Part shown: piece after piece, positions 1 through 8,457 of the stretch
How positions within the stretch are numbered: position 1 is the stretch's first letter
Layout of the letters: every line of letters starts with the position of its first letter
Assembly (NCBI GenBank): GCA_025359135.1
Contig: JANYHJ010000238.1
Coordinates: forward strand, 1 to 64,000
Reading direction: 5' to 3'
Source of the DNA: Gemmatimonadota bacterium
Lineage (GTDB): Bacteria; Gemmatimonadota; Gemmatimonadetes; Gemmatimonadales; Gemmatimonadaceae
Length of the DNA: 64,000 nucleotides
Made by a program: the position numbers and the translations under genes
The notes under the pieces: generated by a model
Told to the model about the DNA's origin: nothing
The model's database searches: none
The model's input: the letters and a program-made list of their open reading frames with translations, nothing else

Positions 1-1
1 G

Positions 2-271
2 GATTCCGACGAGCAGTTCTTCTACAAGACCCGCAAGAAGGCGCTCGGTCCGTTCAAGAAGCAGCTCTGGTCGCTGCCCAGCGCGGTCCAGCAGAAGCTC
101 GACGCGGCCTACGATGCCAAGTTCGAGTTTCTCTTCACGCAACTCGCGGTCGGTGGCACCGCCGCACCCGTCGCGCAGTTCGTGAAGCCGCCGGTGCAGC
201 ATCGCCCCGCGCCGCAGGGCGCGGAGTCGCTGGTGCCGGCCGCCCCCGACGACGCGGACCTGAGCGACTGA
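2..271 (+). CDS. C-terminal end of an unrecognised protein
   Basis: The window opens inside this gene; the reading frame begins at base 2 and ends at TGA 269-271, giving 89 residues. The visible part has a basic, aromatic stretch (DEQFFYKTRKKALGPFKKQLW) followed by a likely helix and a low-complexity, Pro/Ala-rich, acidic tail. It has no membrane segment. The family is not recognised. A cytosolic enzyme whose last helices are followed by a disordered tail would fit. The next gene starts about 70 bases later on the same strand. Confidence 0.55.
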   Translation, partial: DSDEQFFYKTRKKALGPFKKQLWSLPSAVQQKLDAAYDAKFEFLFTQLAVGGTAAPVAQFVKPPVQHRPAPQGAESLVPAAPDDADLSD

Positions 272-342
272 CGCATTCGGCCGTGCCGAACACGCGACCA
301 CCCGTCGCGTGCACGGCACGGACGGAGCGGCATCCCGCGCCC

Positions 343-1290
343 ATGGCCAGCATGTCGTTTCCCACGCCGCCGCCCGACGTCACCACCTCGAGGCCGTCGC
401 TCGTGGTCGATGTCGTGGCGTCGACCAGCGACTCGCTCAAGGACTACGTGCGCCGCGTCTGGCGCCACGCGAGCGAGGACGACGTGCTCTTCCTCGCCTC
501 GGGCATCTCGTTCGACCTGCTGCTCGCCGTGGTGCCGCTCGCGCTGCTCATCATCGCGGGGTTGGGCGAGCTGCTCAACAAGTCGCCCGACGCCTCGATC
601 CGCGCCGTGCTCGACGTCGCGGGCCGCTTCCTGCCGCAGGACGGTACGCGCGCCAAGAGCTTCGAGGGGATCCTCCGCGACATCATCCGCACGCGCGGCT
701 CGGCCGGACTGTTCGGCGCCATCACCTTCCTCTGGTTCTCGACGCGCCTCTTCGCGTCGCTCCGCAGTGCGCTCGACCGCGTCTTCGGCTTCATGCACGC
801 GCGGCGCAGCATCATTGCCGGCAAGTGGCTCGACATCAAGGTCACCGTCTACACGTCGCTGCTCGTGATCGGATGGACGGCGCTGAGCGCCTACCTGGCG
901 ATCGGCCGCGCAGTGCCAGGCACCAAGCCGGGCAACCCCACGCTCGTTGGCACGGCCACGTATGTCGGCGGCCGCATCTTCGCGGTGCTCGTCTTTCTCT
1001 ACGTCTTCTGGAGTTTGTATCGCTACCTGCCGAGCCGCCGCGTGCGGCCGCTCACTGCACTCGTCGCCGCGGCGTGGACCACGGGCATGTTCGAGCTCGC
1101 GCGCTGGCTCTTCGGCATCTACGTGCACGCGATGAACCCCGCCTCGCTCTACACGAGCACCCTCGCGGCCATCGTCGTCGCCATGTTCTGGATCTACTAC
1201 GCGGGCATCATCTTCACCTTCGGCGGCGAGATCGGGCGCGTCTTCGAATTGCGCCGCGCCGAACGCCTGGGCACCGAACCGTGGACCTGA
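343..1290 (+). CDS. YihY/BrkB-family inner membrane protein
   Basis: This is a polytopic membrane protein of the YihY/virulence factor BrkB family (once misnamed RNase BN), of unknown biochemical role. After a short N-terminal tail, residues near the start resemble the family opening (AxLLFLASGISFDLLLAVVPLALLII). Several further hydrophobic segments follow, including a C-terminal AAIVVAMFWIYYAGIIFTFGGEI region that is typical of the family. The length of about 315 residues is normal. An upstream GTG at 283 is in frame, but ATG 343 is preferred because the extra residues are low-complexity; ATG 352 is another option. Confidence 0.85.
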   Translation: MASMSFPTPPPDVTTSRPSLVVDVVASTSDSLKDYVRRVWRHASEDDVLFLASGISFDLLLAVVPLALLIIAGLGELLNKSPDASIRAVLDVAGRFLPQDGTRAKSFEGILRDIIRTRGSAGLFGAITFLWFSTRLFASLRSALDRVFGFMHARRSIIAGKWLDIKVTVYTSLLVIGWTALSAYLAIGRAVPGTKPGNPTLVGTATYVGGRIFAVLVFLYVFWSLYRYLPSRRVRPLTALVAAAWTTGMFELARWLFGIYVHAMNPASLYTSTLAAIVVAMFWIYYAGIIFTFGGEIGRVFELRRAERLGTEPWT

Positions 1291-1348
1291 TCCGTGATAG
1301 ACCATTGCAGCAACAACCTCACGCGCGCATGCGGCCGCGGCCCAATCC

Positions 1349-2371
1349 GTGATTGATCTCCGCAGCGACACCGTCACGCGGCCAACGGCCGCGATGCGCC
1401 AGGCCATGGCCAACGCCGAAGTCGGCGATGACGTGCTCGACGGCGACCCGACCACACACGCGCTCGAAGCGCGCGTCGCCGAACTGCTCGGCATGGACTG
1501 GGCGCTGTACTGTCCTTCGGGCACGATGGCCAACCAGGTCGGACTTGGGCTACTCGGAAGGCCGGGAACCGAAGTGCTGCTCGATGCGCGCGCCCACATC
1601 ATCGAGAAGGAGAAGGCGGCCGCGGCCGTCATGAGCGGCCTGCAGGTGCACCCCGTGGCGGGAGCGGGCGACGTCATGACCCCCGACGATCTCGAGCGCG
1701 CGTTCCCGGCGCCCAATCGCTACGGCACGCCGTCGAGCGTGGTGGCGCTCGAGAACACCCATAACAGCGCCGGCGGCCGCGTCACCTCGCTCGCCGACAT
1801 GCAACGCATGGCCGACATCGCGCGCGCGCATGGCTGCACCGTCTACCTCGACGGCGCTCGGCTCTGGAATGCGGCCGTCGCGCTCGGAACGGACGTGAAG
1901 ACGCTCGCCAGTGTCGCCGACGTGACGATGGTCTGCTTGTCGAAGGGATTGGGCGCGCCGGTCGGTTCATGCGTGGCCGGTCGGGGACGCGTCGAGCCGG
2001 CGTGGGAGATCCGCACGCGCATGGGCGGCGGCATGCGCCAGTCCGGCGTGATCGCCTCGGCGGCGCTGCACGGGCTCGAGCACCATCGCGCGCGACTGCA
2101 CGAGGATCACGCCAACGCGCGCCTTTTTGCGGCTGCGGTGGACGGCAAGGGCGGCGCACGCGTCGTGCCACCTGACACGAACATCGTCATGATCGACTTG
2201 GGCGTCGGCGTGCAGGCGAGCGTCGTCGCGGCTGCGATCGCGGCCGATGGCGTGCGCGTGAGCGTGTGGACGGCGACACGGCTGCGCGCCATCACGCATC
2301 TTGATGCGACGCGCGCGCAAGTCGAGCAGGCCGCCCACGTCGTTGCCCACCACCTGGAGGCCAGTCGATGA
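1349..2371 (+). CDS. ltaE: Low-specificity L-threonine aldolase
   Basis: A PLP-dependent aldolase of the beta-eliminating lyase fold that cleaves L-threonine or L-allo-threonine to glycine and acetaldehyde in the cytoplasm. The N-terminus MIDLRSDTVTRPTAAMR is the family hallmark. YLDGARLWNAA (near residues 166-176) supplies the aspartate that contacts the PLP ring nitrogen, and Lys199 in CLSKGLGAPVGS is the expected Schiff-base lysine. The length of 340 residues is normal. It starts at GTG 1349 and its last codon overlaps the next gene by 4 bases (ATGA), so the two are probably co-translated. Confidence 0.93.
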   Translation: MIDLRSDTVTRPTAAMRQAMANAEVGDDVLDGDPTTHALEARVAELLGMDWALYCPSGTMANQVGLGLLGRPGTEVLLDARAHIIEKEKAAAAVMSGLQVHPVAGAGDVMTPDDLERAFPAPNRYGTPSSVVALENTHNSAGGRVTSLADMQRMADIARAHGCTVYLDGARLWNAAVALGTDVKTLASVADVTMVCLSKGLGAPVGSCVAGRGRVEPAWEIRTRMGGGMRQSGVIASAALHGLEHHRARLHEDHANARLFAAAVDGKGGARVVPPDTNIVMIDLGVGVQASVVAAAIAADGVRVSVWTATRLRAITHLDATRAQVEQAAHVVAHHLEASR

Positions 2372-2736
2372 AGCACAGTCCCGGATTTCTCGCGCTCGTC
2401 AACGATGCGCGGAAGGACGTGAAGGAGTGCAACGTGGAGCAGGCGCGTGCGCGTCTCGCGAGCGGCGATCCTGTGTACTTCGTGGACGTGCGCGAGGACC
2501 ACGAGTACGCCGCCGGGCACGCCCAAGGCGCCAAGCACATGAGCAAGGGGATCATCGAGCGCGACATCGAGGTCGCGGTGCCGCAGAAGGATGCGGAGCT
2601 GATCCTCTATTGCGGCGGCGGCTTCCGCAGCGTGCTCGTGGCCGACGCGCTCAAGAAGATGGGCTACACGAACGTCACGAGCATGGACGGTGGGTGGCGC
2701 GCGTGGAACGAGGCGGGGGCGCCGGTCGCGAAGTAG
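2368..2736 (+). CDS. Rhodanese-domain sulfurtransferase
   Basis: A single-domain rhodanese homologue of 122 residues. The domain shows the CH2A-like segment PVYFVDVREDHEYAAGHAQGA and an active-site loop whose persulfide-carrying cysteine is Cys82 in YCGGGFRS, followed by the usual C-terminal MDGGWRAWNEAGAPV. There is no signal peptide, so it is cytoplasmic. It overlaps the threonine aldolase stop codon by 4 bases. The physiological sulfur acceptor cannot be told from sequence. Confidence 0.9.
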   Translation: MKHSPGFLALVNDARKDVKECNVEQARARLASGDPVYFVDVREDHEYAAGHAQGAKHMSKGIIERDIEVAVPQKDAELILYCGGGFRSVLVADALKKMGYTNVTSMDGGWRAWNEAGAPVAK

Positions 2737-2848
2737 GGCAACAGGCAGGACACTGCCGCAATACGTGGGTTACCTGCATCTGGCAGGACGGCTGTATCGT
2801 GGGCCCATGACACACCTCGCCGTCGCCCACTCCCCGAGGCAGCCAGCC

Positions 2849-2867
2849 GTGGATACATTGTATCCAC
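2849..2867. promoter_or_regulatory. Perfect 19-base palindrome upstream of mazE-like gene (putative operator)
   Basis: GTGGATACATTGTATCCAC has two 9-base arms in perfect inverted symmetry around a single central base. It ends 8 bases before the antitoxin start at 2876. MazE/AbrB-type antitoxins are known to repress their own operons through palindromes in this position, so this is the likely autoregulatory operator. That function is inferred. The site is AT-richer than its surroundings. Confidence 0.7.
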
Positions 2868-2875
2868 ACCTCCTC

Positions 2876-3139
2876 ATGGCGGCTGACATGAAGCTCCGCA
2901 TCGTCCGCGTCGGCAACTCACGCGGCATTCGCCTGCCGAAGGCGCTCCTCGACGAAGCTCGCGTCGGACCCGACGCGGAGTTCGACGCGCGCGTCACCCC
3001 CGACGGCATCCTGCTCGCGCCGGCCCGCACCGTGCGACTCGGCTGGGCCGAAGCAGCCGCGCGTGCGCACGCCGACGGCGACGACGCGCTCATCACGACG
3101 CCCGCTCCGGCATTCGACAGGTCGGAGTGGTCGTGGTGA
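2876..3139 (+). CDS. MazE/AbrB-family antitoxin
   Basis: A small DNA-binding antitoxin of 87 residues. The SpoVT/AbrB fold is visible in MKLRIVRVGNSRGIRLPKALLDEARVG, with the usual G-N-S-x-G-I-R-L-P-K core. A variable C-terminal half (about residues 55-87, ending in DRSEWSW) would wrap the toxin. The start is set by ATG 2876; ATG 2888 is also possible. The stop overlaps the toxin start. A perfect palindrome directly upstream suggests autorepression, with the toxin as co-repressor. Confidence 0.88.
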   Translation: MAADMKLRIVRVGNSRGIRLPKALLDEARVGPDAEFDARVTPDGILLAPARTVRLGWAEAAARAHADGDDALITTPAPAFDRSEWSW

Positions 3140-3468
3140 CGACGCGCGCGCCACGCCGCATGGACGTCGTGCTGGTGCGTCTCGATCCGACCGTTGGTCA
3201 CGAGATGCGCAAGACGCGTCCATGCGTGGTCGTCTCACCCGACGAGTTGAACGGCCGTCTGGCCACGCTGATCGTCGCGCCGCTCACCTCGAAGCGGCGC
3301 ACCGTGCCCTGGCGCGTGGACAGCACCTTCCGTGGCAAGCGTGGCCAGGTCGCACTGGATCAACTGCGGACGATCGACCGCGGGCGTGTGACCCGCAACC
3401 TCGGAGCGCTCGATGCACGCGCAGGGCGGCGTGCGCTCGAAGTGCTGCAGGAGATGTTCGCGAACTGA
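3136..3468 (+). CDS. MazF/PemK-family mRNA interferase toxin
   Basis: A type II toxin that, by family knowledge, cleaves single-stranded RNA at short sequence motifs and is neutralised by the protein encoded just upstream. The MazF core is clear: RRMDVVLVRLDPTVGHEMRKTRPCVVVSPDELN, then TLIVAPLTS, then GQVALDQLRTIDRGRV, about 110 residues in all. GTG 3136 overlaps the antitoxin TGA and has GGAG about 8 bases upstream, so it is preferred over the in-frame GTGs at 3127 and 3133. Confidence 0.9.
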   Translation: MTTRAPRRMDVVLVRLDPTVGHEMRKTRPCVVVSPDELNGRLATLIVAPLTSKRRTVPWRVDSTFRGKRGQVALDQLRTIDRGRVTRNLGALDARAGRRALEVLQEMFAN

Positions 3469-3594
3469 TCCGAGCCGCAGTGTCGCGCAAGGTCCGTTCG
3501 CTCTTGGACTTGGTGCGTCTCTGCGGAGACCTATTCGAAGAGTGACACAAAGACGACTTCGCTGCTGCGGATGTGAGCGGCGGAGCTCCCTGCA

Positions 3595-3954
3595 ATGAGG
3601 ATGCACATGCCGTTCGCTTCATTCATGGCGATATACGCGGCGGCAGTGGGACAACTTGCTGTGCTTCCTGTTTCGGCCAAGTTGGCGTTGGGCATCACTG
3701 GCTCAGCTGCCTACGTCTGGCTTGCCTTCGCGACAGCTCGGCAACATGAAAAGACGTTTCGTCTTCGAATACACAGGAGCAACTCGAGCGACTCCCCATT
3801 TGAGCCGGGGACATGGTGGCCACTGGTACTCCTCGACGCATCCAACTTCGCGCCCGAGGGCCGATCCGCTCGCCGCCGATTGATGCTGCTCCTGTCTGCG
3901 TGGAGTCTCGTAACCATGTTGGACGTGGCACTTCTCGCCCTCTTGTTTGGCTGA
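3595..3954 (+). CDS. Small two-segment membrane protein, unknown function
   Basis: A 119-residue predicted inner-membrane protein not recognised as any family. Two hydrophobic stretches are visible near the N-terminus (FMAIYAAAVGQLAVLPV and LALGITGSAAYVWLAFATA), then a polar loop with several Arg, Ser and Trp residues, then a C-terminal hydrophobic helix (LVTMLDVALLALLFG). Codon use is more AT-tolerant than in neighbouring genes, hinting at weaker constraint or recent arrival with the toxin-antitoxin pair. ATG 3607 is an alternative start. Confidence 0.5.
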   Translation: MRMHMPFASFMAIYAAAVGQLAVLPVSAKLALGITGSAAYVWLAFATARQHEKTFRLRIHRSNSSDSPFEPGTWWPLVLLDASNFAPEGRSARRRLMLLLSAWSLVTMLDVALLALLFG

Positions 3955-4027
3955 GAGCACGCACGGAGTCACAGGAGTCGCGTGCCAAGCGTGCGCGGAG
4001 ATGTTGAGATTTGGGCTCGCCCGCCAC

Positions 4028-4738
4028 TCACCCCACGGGTGCCAACAACGGCTGCGACCTTCGCCGCACCTGCCCCACCGCGCGAAAATCCAACCCCATC
4101 TCCGCCATCATCGGCCCCGAGATGAGCGACACCACGGGCCGCCCCAGCCTGACCGCCGCCAATGGCGACCCACTCGGCACGTCGATCGACGCCGCCGCGA
4201 AGCCCCACCGTCCGCGGATGCGCGACGTGAAGTGCACCACCTCTCCCGAGTCGAGCACACTCACGGTTCCACCGGCAACCGCAAACGGAAGCGTCAGCAT
4301 CGGACGCCCATAGCGCACGTGGCACAGGATCCCCTCGGGCCCCATCACCACCGCCTCCCCCGGCATCGCACCGTTCCACGCGAAGCTCGCCATCTCCTTC
4401 GGCAGTCCCATCCGCCGCCCGCCGGTCACGGAGTCGGCCGAGTCCACGTAGATGTGCGACACGAAGAAACCGTGCGCGCCGGCATGCTTCACATACGCGC
4501 ACCCCACCACCAGCTCGTGGTACACGAGCGTGCTCCCCGGTCCGTAGTACGAGAGCAGCGTGCTCGCGAGCGTCTTGCCCGGCAGCACTTGCACGATCTC
4601 GATGCCTGCGGGCACGAGCGGCCGCACGGCCTCCACCGGCACGAGATGCGCCGTGAGCAGCGTCGCCGTCGGGCCGACCGGCTGCCACACCTCTCCCGCC
4701 TCGGGGATCGTGCCGGGTCGCGCGTAGCGTGGGGGCAT
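4028..4738 (-). CDS. Acetoacetate decarboxylase-superfamily protein
   Basis: A 236-residue member of the acetoacetate decarboxylase fold. The family signature around the Schiff-base lysine is visible as RRMGLPKEMASF, with Lys114 in the catalytic position, together with the hydrophobic core VYHELVVGCAYVKH. True acetoacetate decarboxylases are of similar length, but many family members are lactonases or aldolases, so substrate is open. ATG 4738 is chosen; a GTG at 4768 is in frame but would add a stretch with no homology. The SRP RNA gene lies divergently upstream. Confidence 0.72.
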   Translation of the reverse strand: MPPRYARPGTIPEAGEVWQPVGPTATLLTAHLVPVEAVRPLVPAGIEIVQVLPGKTLASTLLSYYGPGSTLVYHELVVGCAYVKHAGAHGFFVSHIYVDSADSVTGGRRMGLPKEMASFAWNGAMPGEAVVMGPEGILCHVRYGRPMLTLPFAVAGGTVSVLDSGEVVHFTSRIRGRWGFAAASIDVPSGSPLAAVRLGRPVVSLISGPMMAEMGLDFRAVGQVRRRSQPLLAPVG

Positions 4739-4793
4739 CGCCCGCAAGATGACCGACTTGGCCCCCACTCACCACTCGGCTACCTTCCAGTTG

Positions 4794-4890
4794 CTCCGGG
4801 TCCCGAAGGGCTTCAGCCTTCTAATCCCGTCAGGACCCCGAAGGTAGCAGCGGCATGAGGTGTCTGTCGTCGCTTCGTCAGGCCCGGAGT
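4794..4890 (+). ncRNA. ffs: Bacterial small SRP RNA (4.5S-type)
   Basis: The conserved SRP domain IV element is present at 4829-4851 (GTCAGGACCCC, then GAAGGTAGCAGC), close to the bacterial consensus that binds Ffh. The ends pair with each other: CTCCGGG at 4794-4800 is the exact complement of CCCGGAG at 4883-4889, giving a closing helix for a hairpin of about 97 nt. It sits directly upstream of dnaX-ybaB-recR, a frequent position of ffs in bacteria. Exact ends are estimated from the closing helix. Confidence 0.88.
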
Positions 4891-5026
4891 ATCGCGCGGG
4901 ACGACTCGCCGCCCTTGGGGGCGGATGGGCGCCCGCGCGATGCGTTTCACCCGTTGGTGCGCGCAGCACGCGCCCCCGTGACGCACCTCGCTCCGCGCTC
5001 GCCACTCGCGCCGTAGATTCCGCCCG

Positions 5027-6841
5027 ATGCGTCTCGCTCTCGCCCGCAAGTATCGCCCGCGCTCGTTCGCGTCCGTCGCCGTCCAGTCGCACGTCGCCAA
5101 CACGCTCAAGGGCGCCATCGCCCGCGGCCGCGTCGCCCACGGCTACCTGCTTTGCGGTCCGCGTGGCACCGGCAAGACGACCCTCGCGCGCGTGCTCGCC
5201 ATGGCGCTCAACTGCGAGAACAAGCAGGGCGACGGCGAACCCTGCGGCAAGTGCCAGAGCTGCGAGCGCATCTGGGGCGGCCAGGCCTCCATGGATGTCG
5301 TCGAGATCGACGCGGCGTCCAATCGCGGCGTCGATGACGCCCGCGACCTGCGCGAGCGCGCCCTCTACGCGCCCAGTGGCGACGATCGCTGGAAGGTCTA
5401 CATCGTCGACGAAGCGCACATGCTCACGCGCGAAGCGTGGAACGCGCTCCTCAAGATTCTCGAGGAGCCGCCGCCACGCGTCGTCTTCACCTTCTGCACC
5501 ACCGAGCCGCAGAAGATCGCGCAGGCCGCGCTCCCCGTGCTCTCGCGCCTCCAGCGCTTTGACCTGCGCCGCATCGGGCCGGCCGAGATCGCCGATCGAC
5601 TCACGCACGTGCTGCACGACGAAGACGTCACCTTCGAGCCCGACGCGCTCGCCCTCATCGCACGCGCCGCCGATGGTGGCCTCCGCGACGCGCTCTCGCT
5701 CACCGACCAGGTGCTCGCGTTGGGCTCCGAGGGCGGTGTCACCGTGAGTCGCGTGCGCGATGCCCTCGGTCTCGTGCCCGAGGACGAGTACCTCGCGATC
5801 CTGGACCTCGTGACGGAGAATCGCGCCGGTGACGTCTTCGCCGCCGTCGCGCGCCTCGCCGATCTGGGCGTCGACTTCGCGCTCTTCCTCGCCGGCTTCG
5901 CCGACCTGCTCCGCGGACAGCTCGCCCTCTCGCTCGGCGGCCAGTCCTCGTCGCTCTCCGAGCGCGCCAAGACGGCGCTCGTGGAACGCGCTGGCAAGCT
6001 CGCGTCGGGCGACCTGCTGCGCATGCTCACGCTCGTGCTCGACGTCGAGCCGTTGCTCCGCAAGGCGTCGCAGCCGCAGATGATCCTCGAGACGCTGCTC
6101 GTGCGGCTCGCGCTCCTCGATCGCACGATCAACATCGAGGAGATGCTGCGGCGAATCCCGGAAGGCGGCTCACTCGCGGCAACGCCGGCGCAGAGTGTGC
6201 CGCGCGCCACGGTCGCGCGTCCCGTCGCCCGCGCCGAAGCGGCTCCAGCCGCGCCGCCCGCGCCGCGTCCGGCTCCCCTGCGGGCCACCCCGCCGTCGAC
6301 TGCGGTCACCCCAGAGGTCGCTCCACGTGCCACCGTCGCCCGCGTCGTGCCCGACATGGAGGAGCCGCCGCACCCCGCGGCCGGCAGCCTCGCCGACGCG
6401 GGCCCGCCCTCGGACGTCGAAGTGCGAACCCCTCGGCCCGCCATGGCCGACCTGCCCGACACCAACCGCATCGCCGAGGGGTGGGCCGAGGTCGTGACGA
6501 CCATTCGCGCCAATGGCCGCTTCGTGCTGGCCACGCTGGTCGCAGACGCGGTGCCGGCCGCCATCGGTGCCAGCGGTACCCTCACGCTCGAGGTCGCGGA
6601 CCCCGACACGCTTGAGGGGATCGAACGCGGCGCCGGCGACGTGCTGGCCGCACTGCGCACGCGCTGGCCCGCCATCACGAAGGTCGTGGTTCGTGCACCT
6701 GGGCAGGCTGCGTCGCCAACGCCGGCGCGCACGCGCATCACGCACGCCACGGTCAAGGCCGAGAACATCGCGGCGCTCCGCAAGCGCGACCCGGTGCTCG
6801 GCGCGGCGATCGACGCGCTCGATCTGGAGCCGATGGACTGA
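5027..6841 (+). CDS. dnaX: DNA polymerase III subunit gamma/tau
   Basis: The clamp-loader ATPase of the replicative polymerase, 604 residues. The N-terminal AAA+ domain shows Walker A GPRGTGKT (residues 44-51), a zinc-binding cysteine cluster (Cys63, 73, 76, 79) and Walker B VYIVDEAHML (about 124-133). A long Ala/Pro-rich linker occupies about residues 385-460, followed by a C-terminal domain that in tau contacts the polymerase. No A-rich slippage site for a programmed gamma frameshift was seen. It begins about 135 bases after the SRP RNA and heads the dnaX-ybaB-recR group. Confidence 0.97.
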   Translation: MRLALARKYRPRSFASVAVQSHVANTLKGAIARGRVAHGYLLCGPRGTGKTTLARVLAMALNCENKQGDGEPCGKCQSCERIWGGQASMDVVEIDAASNRGVDDARDLRERALYAPSGDDRWKVYIVDEAHMLTREAWNALLKILEEPPPRVVFTFCTTEPQKIAQAALPVLSRLQRFDLRRIGPAEIADRLTHVLHDEDVTFEPDALALIARAADGGLRDALSLTDQVLALGSEGGVTVSRVRDALGLVPEDEYLAILDLVTENRAGDVFAAVARLADLGVDFALFLAGFADLLRGQLALSLGGQSSSLSERAKTALVERAGKLASGDLLRMLTLVLDVEPLLRKASQPQMILETLLVRLALLDRTINIEEMLRRIPEGGSLAATPAQSVPRATVARPVARAEAAPAAPPAPRPAPLRATPPSTAVTPEVAPRATVARVVPDMEEPPHPAAGSLADAGPPSDVEVRTPRPAMADLPDTNRIAEGWAEVVTTIRANGRFVLATLVADAVPAAIGASGTLTLEVADPDTLEGIERGAGDVLAALRTRWPAITKVVVRAPGQAASPTPARTRITHATVKAENIAALRKRDPVLGAAIDALDLEPMD

Positions 6842-6978
6842 CCAAGGGTCGAGCGACCAATTCGAAGGAAGGGCGCCGAGCGGACCCGTCAAGCGACGCA
6901 CATCACCAACCCCCCGCGCGCTTGCCACCCCCTCCGCGCGACTGGTACCTTTCCGTCCTTGCCCCTCTCAGGACGCCC

Positions 6979-7296
6979 ATGCCCGACATCCTGAAAATCA
7001 TGCAGCAGGCCCAGCAGATGCAGGGCAAGCTGCAACAGATCCAGGACGACCTCGCCAACCGCACCGTGACCGGTGCGGCGGGCGGTGGCATGGTCAAGGT
7101 CGAAGCCGACGGGAAGGGCACGGTCCGCCGCGTCTCCATCGAGCCACAACTGCTCAATCCCGGCGACAAGGAGATGCTCGAGGACCTGATCGCCGTTGCG
7201 GTCGGGGATGCGCAGAAGAAGGCGGCCGAGCTGGCCGCCTCCGAAATGGGCAAGCTCACCGGGGGGCTCGACCTCCCGTTCAAGCTGCCCTTCTAG
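6979..7296 (+). CDS. ybaB: YbaB/EbfC nucleoid-associated protein
   Basis: A 105-residue DNA-binding protein of the YbaB/EbfC family, which forms tweezer-shaped dimers. The family pattern is evident: MPDILKIMQQAQQMQGKLQQIQ coiled N-terminal helix, then VTGAAGGGMVKVEADGKGTVRRVSIEPQLL, then the C-terminal helix with DAQKKAAELAASEMGKLTGGL. The start is ATG 6979; an upstream in-frame extension to 6922 has no homology. It lies 6 bases before recR, the widespread arrangement. Confidence 0.95.
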   Translation: MPDILKIMQQAQQMQGKLQQIQDDLANRTVTGAAGGGMVKVEADGKGTVRRVSIEPQLLNPGDKEMLEDLIAVAVGDAQKKAAELAASEMGKLTGGLDLPFKLPF

Positions 7297-7302
7297 TCCC
7301 GC

Positions 7303-7893
7303 ATGTCGGCCATCGAGGAACTCGCCCTGGAATTCGCCAAGCTGCCCGGAATCGGTCGCAAGACGGCGATGCGCCTGACCTACCACCTGCTCAAGCAGCC
7401 TCCCGAGGCGAGCAAGCGGTTGGCCGGGGCGCTCGCCACGCTCTCCGAGCGCGTCCATCCGTGCGGCACCTGCGGCAACCTCACCGAGACCGCCACCTGC
7501 GCGATCTGCACCGATCCGCGCCGTGATGCCTCGCTCCTCTGCGTTGTCGAGGACGCCTCCGATATTTCCGCCATCGAGCGCTCCGGCGAATTTCGCGGCA
7601 CCTATCACGTACTCGGTGGACGGCTCTCGCCGCTCGATGGTGTGGGGCCCGATGACCTGGCCGTCGAGCCGCTCAAGCGCCGTGTCGCCATGGGCGACGT
7701 GCGCGAGGTGATCGTCGCCACCAATCCGTCGCTCGAAGGCGACGCCACTGCCGTCTGGCTGCAACGCGAACTCGCGGCATCCGGCGTCAGCGTCACGCGC
7801 ATCGCGCGCGGGCTTCCTGTCGGCGGCGACCTCGAGTACGCCGACGTCGTCACCATTGCGCAGGCGCTCTCGGCACGCAGGGTCATGGCATGA
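7303..7893 (+). CDS. recR: Recombination mediator RecR
   Basis: RecR acts with RecO and RecF to load RecA onto gapped DNA. At 196 residues it has the normal length. An N-terminal helix-hairpin-helix (LPGIGRKTAMRLTYHLL) is followed by a four-cysteine zinc finger (Cys54, 57, 66, 69 in CGTCG...CAIC) and a Toprim domain (LLCVVEDASDISAIERSGEFRGTYHVLGGRLSPLDGVGP...). Its C-terminal ARGLPVGGDLEYADVVTIAQAL is the usual family ending. Confidence 0.97.
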   Translation: MSAIEELALEFAKLPGIGRKTAMRLTYHLLKQPPEASKRLAGALATLSERVHPCGTCGNLTETATCAICTDPRRDASLLCVVEDASDISAIERSGEFRGTYHVLGGRLSPLDGVGPDDLAVEPLKRRVAMGDVREVIVATNPSLEGDATAVWLQRELAASGVSVTRIARGLPVGGDLEYADVVTIAQALSARRVMA

Positions 7894-7951
7894 GACGCTA
7901 TATGTGGGCCGCGCATGTGCTCCGCATCTCTCGAACCACGGGGACTTTGGC

Positions 7952-8446
7952 ATGTCGCCAGTAGGCGCCGCGAGCTGGTCGTTCACCGAAGACGACTTCC
8001 ACGCGATCACCGCACTGCTCCAGAAGTTCCTCTACGAGTCCAACGCGCGCTGCGCGTTGCTCGTGGATCGATCGGGGCAGCTGGTCGCGACCGTGGGCGA
8101 GCAACCCACTTTCGACCCCACCGCCTTCGCCACGCTGACGGCGGCGGACTTTTCTGCGAACGACCAGCTCGCCAAGCTCATCGGCGAGAGCGACTTCAAT
8201 TCGCTCTTCCACCAGGGCGAGAAGGAATCGATGTACCTCGCGGACATCGCCCGGCGCGTGATCCTCTGCGTGCTGTTCGACAACCGCACCACCCTCGGCC
8301 TCGTGCGGCTCAAGATGAAGGGCGTCGTCGACGATCTCACCAAGTTGTTCGAGCAGGTGTTCATGCGCGGCCAGTTGGGCGGCGCAGCGGCGCAGACCGG
8401 CCTCCTGGCCGGCGCCGATGACGAAATCGACAAGCTGTTCCAATAG
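7952..8446 (+). CDS. mglB: Roadblock/LC7-domain protein, MglB-type GTPase partner
   Basis: A 164-residue roadblock/LC7 protein. Its position 11 bases before an MglA GTPase makes it the probable MglB, which stimulates GTP hydrolysis by MglA and helps fix cell polarity. The roadblock fold is suggested by [28 protein letters not shown] and [40 protein letters not shown] 7952 is chosen because the longer in-frame extension overlaps recR and lacks homology. The C-terminal tail ([11 protein letters not shown]) is short and acidic. Confidence 0.85.
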   Translation: MSPVGAASWSFTEDDFHAITALLQKFLYESNARCALLVDRSGQLVATVGEQPTFDPTAFATLTAADFSANDQLAKLIGESDFNSLFHQGEKESMYLADIARRVILCVLFDNRTTLGLVRLKMKGVVDDLTKLFEQVFMRGQLGGAAAQTGLLAGADDEIDKLFQ

Positions 8447-8457
8447 GAGAATCAGCC

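Noticed and set aside
109-1716. 535-codon minus-strand open frame opposite the YihY and threonine aldolase genes
   Set aside because: Composition is of the Arg/Ala/Asp shadow type and both plus-strand genes are well supported.
5027-6841. Programmed frameshift for a short gamma form of DnaX
   Set aside because: No A-rich slippery heptamer followed by a stop and hairpin was seen in the expected region.
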